This document shows positions 59,656 through 64,000 of a stretch of 64,000 bases of DNA, piece after piece (within the stretch, counting starts at the first letter, position 1; each line of letters opens with the position of its first letter). The stretch comes from Gramella sp. MT6. Its GTDB lineage: Bacteria > Bacteroidota > Bacteroidia > Flavobacteriales > Flavobacteriaceae. The stretch spans positions 3,188,501-3,252,500 of the forward strand of contig NZ_CP048410.1 of the NCBI RefSeq assembly GCF_019357415.1. Direction: 5' to 3'. The notes below the pieces were generated by a model. It searched no databases. It was not told the origin of the DNA and was given only the letters and a program-made list of their open reading frames with translations. A program made the position numbers and the translations under genes.

Positions 59656-62600
59656 CTAAAATTGTAATTGAAGTCCTAATAATATAGTTCTTGCTGTTGG
59701 TACCTGGAAAAAGTTTACCCCATCTACCACAGCTTCCGGATCGTAACCATCCAATTCGGTCCATAAGAATAAATTATCCCCCTGCACGTAAACTGAACCT
59801 CCTTTTAGAGTATTTCCGAAAGATGGCAGATTATAGGTTAATTTGGCATTTCTAAGTTTTAGGTAATCGGAATCATATAAATGCCTGGTAGAAACATCAT
59901 TCGAAAAAGTTGGATTCCCATTAATTCTTATAGGCACTGTAGCGTCCAGATTATTAGGATTCCAGGGATTAAGCTGGGCAATTGTGTTAGTATACTGGGG
60001 AGCAAAACCATCGTCATCGCGCTTAAATGCGGTACGATCATACACTTTCCCTCCCATACCAAATGTAAATTGAAAATCTAATGTAAAATTTTTATAGTTG
60101 AACTGATTGAAAACTCCACCTTGAAAATCTTGTAAAGCGTCTCCAAAAATTCCAAATCCGGCCTCCTGAGCATTTGTAGTCAACTCTCCAGTTCTTTCAC
60201 CATTTTCAAGTACATGATATTGAGCATATCCATTTGATGGATTTACGCCTGCATAATCCCGTAAATAAAATGAATAAATACTTTCACCTTCTTTAATAAT
60301 TAAGGGATCCTGACCATATCTAGAACTATATGTAGGTACTATATCATTCTTTAATTTAGTTATTTTGTTATCAAGAAGAGTAAGGTTTGCGCTGGTACTC
60401 CACGAAAAGTCTTCTGTTGCTATAGGATTATATCCTACTTCAAACTCCCAACCTTTATTGATCATTTCTCCAAAGTTCTGTAATTGAGTCATAAAACCTG
60501 TGGTAGGTGAAACCGGAACATTCAGCAATAAATCTTCAGTTTTTTTACGGAAGTAATTTACTGTAAGATCTAATTCTCCGAATATATTGATATCCATTCC
60601 CACATTGAAATTTTTACTTAATTCCCAAGAAAGATCTGGGTTCTGTAGTTGACCATAGGACAGTCCTGAATTTCCACCATAACCTTTTCCATCAGTTTCA
60701 AAAAACGCCAGGGCTGCATAATATTGTGGAGGTAAATTTCCATTTGTACCGTAGCTACCTCGGAATTTCAGGTAATCCAAATCATCTATATCCAGAAAAT
60801 CTTCTTCGGTCGCGACCCAGGATCCCGAGACAGACCAAAATGTTCCCCAACGAGAATCCTTTCCAAATCTTGAGGAACCATCCCTTCTGAAACTTGTAGA
60901 TAAGTAATATTTCTGATCAAAATTATAAGCAACCTGAGAGAAGTAAGAGAGTAACGAGTAATTTTCCGCATAGCCGGTATGTGACCATAAACTTCCTATA
61001 CTACTGGCAGATAACAACTCACTGTCTAAGACATCATATCCATAGACATTGATAGAATTCATGTTGGAAACCTGAGATTCTTGTCCCAATAAAACATCCA
61101 AACCATGATTTCCATAGTTTTCATTATAATTTAAAATATTGGTTACAGTATATTGAAAAACTTCACTTTTTACTCGATTAAGTACTCCATTCCATATTCC
61201 ACCTCCAGCACCAAACTCTTTGTTATCATATAACGTTTCATCTATTGCTTGTTGGTCTACCCCAAACGTGGTTTTAAAGCTGAGCGGTTCCAAAACCTGG
61301 AACTTTGCATAGGCATCTCCTCTAACACGGAATTCAGCATTCTCATATTCACCGACTTTTAATACCCCAATAGGATTGGCATTTTTCTCTATATCGTTAG
61401 GCAGGTTTGCAAAACCTCCATAACCTTCCGGATCGTAAATAGGTGCAGCCGGAGGAAGTACGCGAGCCATATATAATGGGTTTAGACCTCCTGCATAAGA
61501 ACCATCAAAGTTTGCTGCATTTCTTTCAGTTTTTGCCACCGAAAGATTTACTCCAAGTGTTAACCATTCTTTTGCCTCATTCTCTAAGTTTACTCTCCCG
61601 GAATATCGTTTCAATCCCGTTTCTATAATTGTTCCTGTTTGTTCCAAATAATTTCCTGAAATGAAAAAGGTAGTTTTTTCATTTCCACCTCTAGCCGACA
61701 GATTATATTTTTGCGTTAATCCATTTTGATATAATGCATTCAGCCAATCCGCATTCGCATTAGTAGTTCCGTACACATCTTCATAATCACTGATAGCCTG
61801 ATCTTCGTAGCCATTATAAAGATCATTGTTAGCATAAACTCTGGAGAATTCAGCGTTCTCATTATTTTGGATGTATTGATTTATTTGACCTTCGATCCAA
61901 AGATCTTTAAACTGTTCATTATTGATAAGATTTTCTTCAGTTAAGTTTTGACTCCATCCTGTTTCAAGACCTAAAGTAATTTCGGTTTCCCCTTTTTTAC
62001 CATCTTTTGTAGTGATAATAATTACACCATTTGAAGCTCGTGAGCCGTATAAAGAAGATGCAGCTGCATCTTTTAATACAGTTATGCTTTCGATATCTTC
62101 TGAATTGATAGTAGAGAGAGGGTTATAACCGGTGGATCCTTCCATGAAATCACCTGCTCGAAGATTTGAGTTAGTATTGATCACCACTCCATCAAGAACA
62201 TATAAAGGTTGAGTATTACCGCTAATAGAACTAATCCCTCTTATTTGGACATTTGATTTACCTCCAGGCTGACCTGAGGTAGAAATATTCATACCTGAAA
62301 CTTTACCCTGAAGTGCAGTTTCAAAACTAGCCGTGGAACTTCGGGTTAGGGCTTCACTGTTTACGGTCTCTGCGGCACCTGTAAAACTTCGTTTATCTGA
62401 AGATCCATAAGCGACAACCATCACTTCATTCAGCGATTCTGCGCTCTTTTCCATATTAATATTGATCTCCGTTCCAGAGCCTACGGTAATATTTACAGGC
62501 TTTTTCCCAACAAATGTGAAACTTAGTACGTGACCGGAGTTAGCCTTTATAGAATATTTTCCGTCAAAATCGGTTTGTGTCCCGATTTGAGAATCTTTGA

Positions 62601-62736
62601 TAGTAACGTTTACCCCTGGCATTGGAATTCCGTTCTCATTTAAAACAGTACCTGTAATGGTCTTTTCCTGTGCAGTGGTCAATTGCACTAATAACACTAT
62701 TAAAAGTGTGAAAATAGTTTTTAATTTAATTTTCAT
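59656..62736 (-). CDS. SusC/RagA-family TonB-dependent receptor
   Basis: A 1026-residue precursor with signal peptide (1-22), a carboxypeptidase-D-like domain (about 28-100), a TonB-box-like segment (NEVMVVAYGSSDKRSFTGA), the plug (GISSISGNTQPLYVLDGVVI and LKDAAASSLYGSRASNGVIIITTK) and a large barrel. Motifs are the standard SusC set. It is the outer-membrane channel of a two-protein uptake system with the SusD gene downstream. A palindrome lies upstream of the gene. Confidence 0.92.
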   Translation of the reverse strand: MKIKLKTIFTLLIVLLVQLTTAQEKTITGTVLNENGIPMPGVNVTIKDSQIGTQTDFDGKYSIKANSGHVLSFTFVGKKPVNITVGSGTEININMEKSAESLNEVMVVAYGSSDKRSFTGAAETVNSEALTRSSTASFETALQGKVSGMNISTSGQPGGKSNVQIRGISSISGNTQPLYVLDGVVINTNSNLRAGDFMEGSTGYNPLSTINSEDIESITVLKDAAASSLYGSRASNGVIIITTKDGKKGETEITLGLETGWSQNLTEENLINNEQFKDLWIEGQINQYIQNNENAEFSRVYANNDLYNGYEDQAISDYEDVYGTTNANADWLNALYQNGLTQKYNLSARGGNEKTTFFISGNYLEQTGTIIETGLKRYSGRVNLENEAKEWLTLGVNLSVAKTERNAANFDGSYAGGLNPLYMARVLPPAAPIYDPEGYGGFANLPNDIEKNANPIGVLKVGEYENAEFRVRGDAYAKFQVLEPLSFKTTFGVDQQAIDETLYDNKEFGAGGGIWNGVLNRVKSEVFQYTVTNILNYNENYGNHGLDVLLGQESQVSNMNSINVYGYDVLDSELLSASSIGSLWSHTGYAENYSLLSYFSQVAYNFDQKYYLSTSFRRDGSSRFGKDSRWGTFWSVSGSWVATEEDFLDIDDLDYLKFRGSYGTNGNLPPQYYAALAFFETDGKGYGGNSGLSYGQLQNPDLSWELSKNFNVGMDINIFGELDLTVNYFRKKTEDLLLNVPVSPTTGFMTQLQNFGEMINKGWEFEVGYNPIATEDFSWSTSANLTLLDNKITKLKNDIVPTYSSRYGQDPLIIKEGESIYSFYLRDYAGVNPSNGYAQYHVLENGERTGELTTNAQEAGFGIFGDALQDFQGGVFNQFNYKNFTLDFQFTFGMGGKVYDRTAFKRDDDGFAPQYTNTIAQLNPWNPNNLDATVPIRINGNPTFSNDVSTRHLYDSDYLKLRNAKLTYNLPSFGNTLKGGSVYVQGDNLFLWTELDGYDPEAVVDGVNFFQVPTARTILLGLQLQF

Positions 62737-62775
62737 AAATATTTGATTTTAGATAAAAATGATTGTCCGGAAAAA

Positions 62776-62792
62776 ATTGGTGTAATACCAAT
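62776..62792 (-). promoter_or_regulatory. Palindrome upstream of susC
   Basis: ATTGGT and ACCAAT with GTAAT between them (62776-62792) form a perfect inverted repeat 40 bases before the susC start. It might be an operator. No -7/-33 pair was identified with confidence. Confidence 0.35.
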
Positions 62793-62862
62793 GCTTCCCT
62801 ATGGAAATAAAATTTATACTTCCATTAGAACGTAGCTCTATAGCTATCTTTTTAAATAAAAA

Positions 62863-63285
62863 TCAAATAAGGAATACTTGGTAAAAAACCTGCACATCTG
62901 CGAATAGCAAAGGAGGTTTATAGTATTTATGAGGAATTTCCTGAAAAGGTAATTCATAGAGAAAATTCTCTGAAATAAATATAAGCGGAATTATATAATT
63001 GAATTGAAGAAAATCAAATGAGAATGAAGATGTTTTTAATTCATCCTGACCATCTATATTCTCTTTTTTATTTGAGCAGCAAGAATCCTTTTTGGTGTTC
63101 ATATGGCCGCGATCTTCTGCAGCACAGATGTGCATTTCACTGCTACATTTTTTAGCGGAAGAAAAAACTGCTTTTCCAACCAAAGTTTTCCCACAAAAAT
63201 GTTTTTCTACAGTAAAAGATAAAGTAGAAAATACCACTAATAATGCCAGGCTAAGGGAAATAATATTTCTAAAGCTGTTCTTCAT
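62863..63285 (-). CDS. HYC_CC_PP-type exported protein, upstream of SusC/SusD
   Basis: The 140-residue product has a signal peptide (about 1-24), the segment KHFCGKTLVG, HICAAEDRG, DSCCSNKKE and, near the end, YYKPPLLF. The order H-x-C, then CC, then PP is that of the HYC_CC_PP family, found in Bacteroidota beside metal-related receptors. Its Cys/His set suggests soft-metal (copper?) binding in the periplasm. It is upstream of the susC gene on the same strand, with 126 bases between them. Confidence 0.75.
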   Translation of the reverse strand: MKNSFRNIISLSLALLVVFSTLSFTVEKHFCGKTLVGKAVFSSAKKCSSEMHICAAEDRGHMNTKKDSCCSNKKENIDGQDELKTSSFSFDFLQFNYIIPLIFISENFLYELPFQEIPHKYYKPPLLFADVQVFYQVFLI

Positions 63286-63494
63286 TCATTTCAAATATAA
63301 ACATATGTTAATACAATTAACAATATTTTTACAAGTCCATTATTAAACCACTGCTTTTCAGCTACTTAATAAAAATTTTTATTAAAAAACGAAAAATATT
63401 CTAAATTTTACATAAAAACTGAATAATATTAAATTATTTTGGGGATTGTGAAAATTATTCTTAAAACTAATCGAATTACACCTAATTTAAACTT

Positions 63495-64000
63495 ATGTCA
63501 TTTCACATAGTATCATCTTCAAACCTTGAAATAGAGATAATTGAAAAAATTATAACTGAAAAGAAAAAGTTAAAGCTAAGTGATGAAGCAAGATTAAAAA
63601 TAACCAGATCGAGAGAATATCTAGATCAAAAATTGGAGAAAAGTCAAGCTCCTGTTTATGGAATAAATACTGGGTTTGGATCATTGTGCAACGTTAAAAT
63701 TTCTCCTAATAAATTAATAGAATTGCAGGAGAATTTGGTGATGTCACATGCATGTGGAACAGGCAATGTAGTTCCAAAATCTATTATCCGATTAATGCTT
63801 TTATTTAAAATACAATCTCTTAGTTATGGCCATTCCGGCGTAACAATTGAGACCGTTAGCAGGCTAATTGATTTTTATAATAATGACGTGCTTCCAGTAG
63901 TATATGAACAAGGCTCATTGGGGGCCTCTGGGGATTTGGCCCCACTTGCTCATCTGGCGCTTCCGTTACTGGGAAAAGGAGAAGTATATTTCAAGGGGGT
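63495..64000 (+). CDS. hutH: Histidine ammonia-lyase, N-terminal part (runs past window end)
   Basis: The 168 visible codons begin MSFHIVSSSNLEIEIIEK and include the active-site loop YGINTGFGSL and the MIO-forming triplet Ala-Ser-Gly in LGASGDLAPLAHLALPLLG. HutH deaminates histidine to urocanate, the first step of histidine breakdown. The gene continues beyond 64000. A single gene of the pathway is visible here, so the remaining hut genes should be to the right. The 209 bases upstream are AT-rich with no clear promoter box. Confidence 0.93.
   Translation, partial: MSFHIVSSSNLEIEIIEKIITEKKKLKLSDEARLKITRSREYLDQKLEKSQAPVYGINTGFGSLCNVKISPNKLIELQENLVMSHACGTGNVVPKSIIRLMLLFKIQSLSYGHSGVTIETVSRLIDFYNNDVLPVVYEQGSLGASGDLAPLAHLALPLLGKGEVYFKG

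Noticed and set aside
1..64000. tRNA, rRNA, riboswitch or CRISPR array.
   Set aside because: Reading both strands, no cloverleaf, ribosomal core sequence, riboswitch core or regular repeat-spacer array was found. A tRNA scan (tRNAscan-SE) and Rfam search would settle it.

Overview
The window looks like a chromosome segment of a marine or halophilic member of the Flavobacteriaceae (Bacteroidota), near Gramella/Christiangramia, Salegentibacter or Zunongwangia. The evidence is low G+C, promoters of the Bacteroidota type (TTG, 19-22 bases, TAnnTTTG), SusC/SusD and TonB receptors, Bacteroidota tra and mob gene families, and gene starts without clear Shine-Dalgarno sites. Species-level placement is an inference. 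No tRNA, rRNA or CRISPR array was seen.

Region 1 (1 to about 19.3 kb) is most of an integrative and conjugative element. It begins with an excisionase-like HTH end, a DnaD-like protein and a DnaC-like ATPase. A two-gene AAA ATPase/subtilisin pair matching the IetAS anti-phage and plasmid-exclusion family follows. A decayed amidase gene comes next, then a T4SS operon (TraE, F, G, I, J, K, M, N). On the other strand are an AbiE toxin-antitoxin pair, the mobilisation genes (coupling protein, MobB relaxase, BfmA/BtgA-type protein), a hairpin-rich candidate oriT, a RadC-like protein and SSB.

Region 2 (19.8-26.5 kb) carries mercury-type and soft-metal genes: ArsR regulator, MerTP, a MerA-like flavin reductase without the C-terminal Cys pair, and a small GDCC protein ending in Cys-Cys. 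A CsoR/RcnR-fold regulator with unusual ligands follows. Four promoters here share an exact 22-base spacer with a C-rich block at the same place. They sit before the regulator, a thioredoxin-like protein, a 19-Cys four-helix protein, and an operon of a MerT-like membrane protein, an outer-membrane barrel and an exported HMA protein. I read this as one local regulon. A broken integrase gene marks an old mobile-element end at 26.6-26.95 kb.

Region 3 (27-35.5 kb) has a PepSY/TonB-receptor pair, sigZ next to a 37-residue, 14-Cys metallothionein-like peptide, a di-heme oxidoreductase/Rieske/porin operon, and a second copy of the reductase-tail/GDCC segment in which the reductase is dead and the GDCC gene is nearly identical to the first.

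Region 4 (35.5-57 kb) is a heavy-metal efflux island. It holds an HME-RND tripartite pump with His-rich accessory proteins; DsrE, DoxX and DUF302 genes with two GTAAC-N4-GTTAC sites; and a long zinc/cadmium/cobalt-type cluster of DUF6660, CzcA fused to a TolC domain, CzcB, PII-like protein, two Fur-family regulators, a STAS-like protein, P1B ATPase and two CDF transporters. Region 5 (57-64 kb) has an HYC_CC_PP-type protein, SusC, SusD and a PepSY protein on the minus strand, then the start of hutH on the plus strand, which looks like ordinary chromosome.
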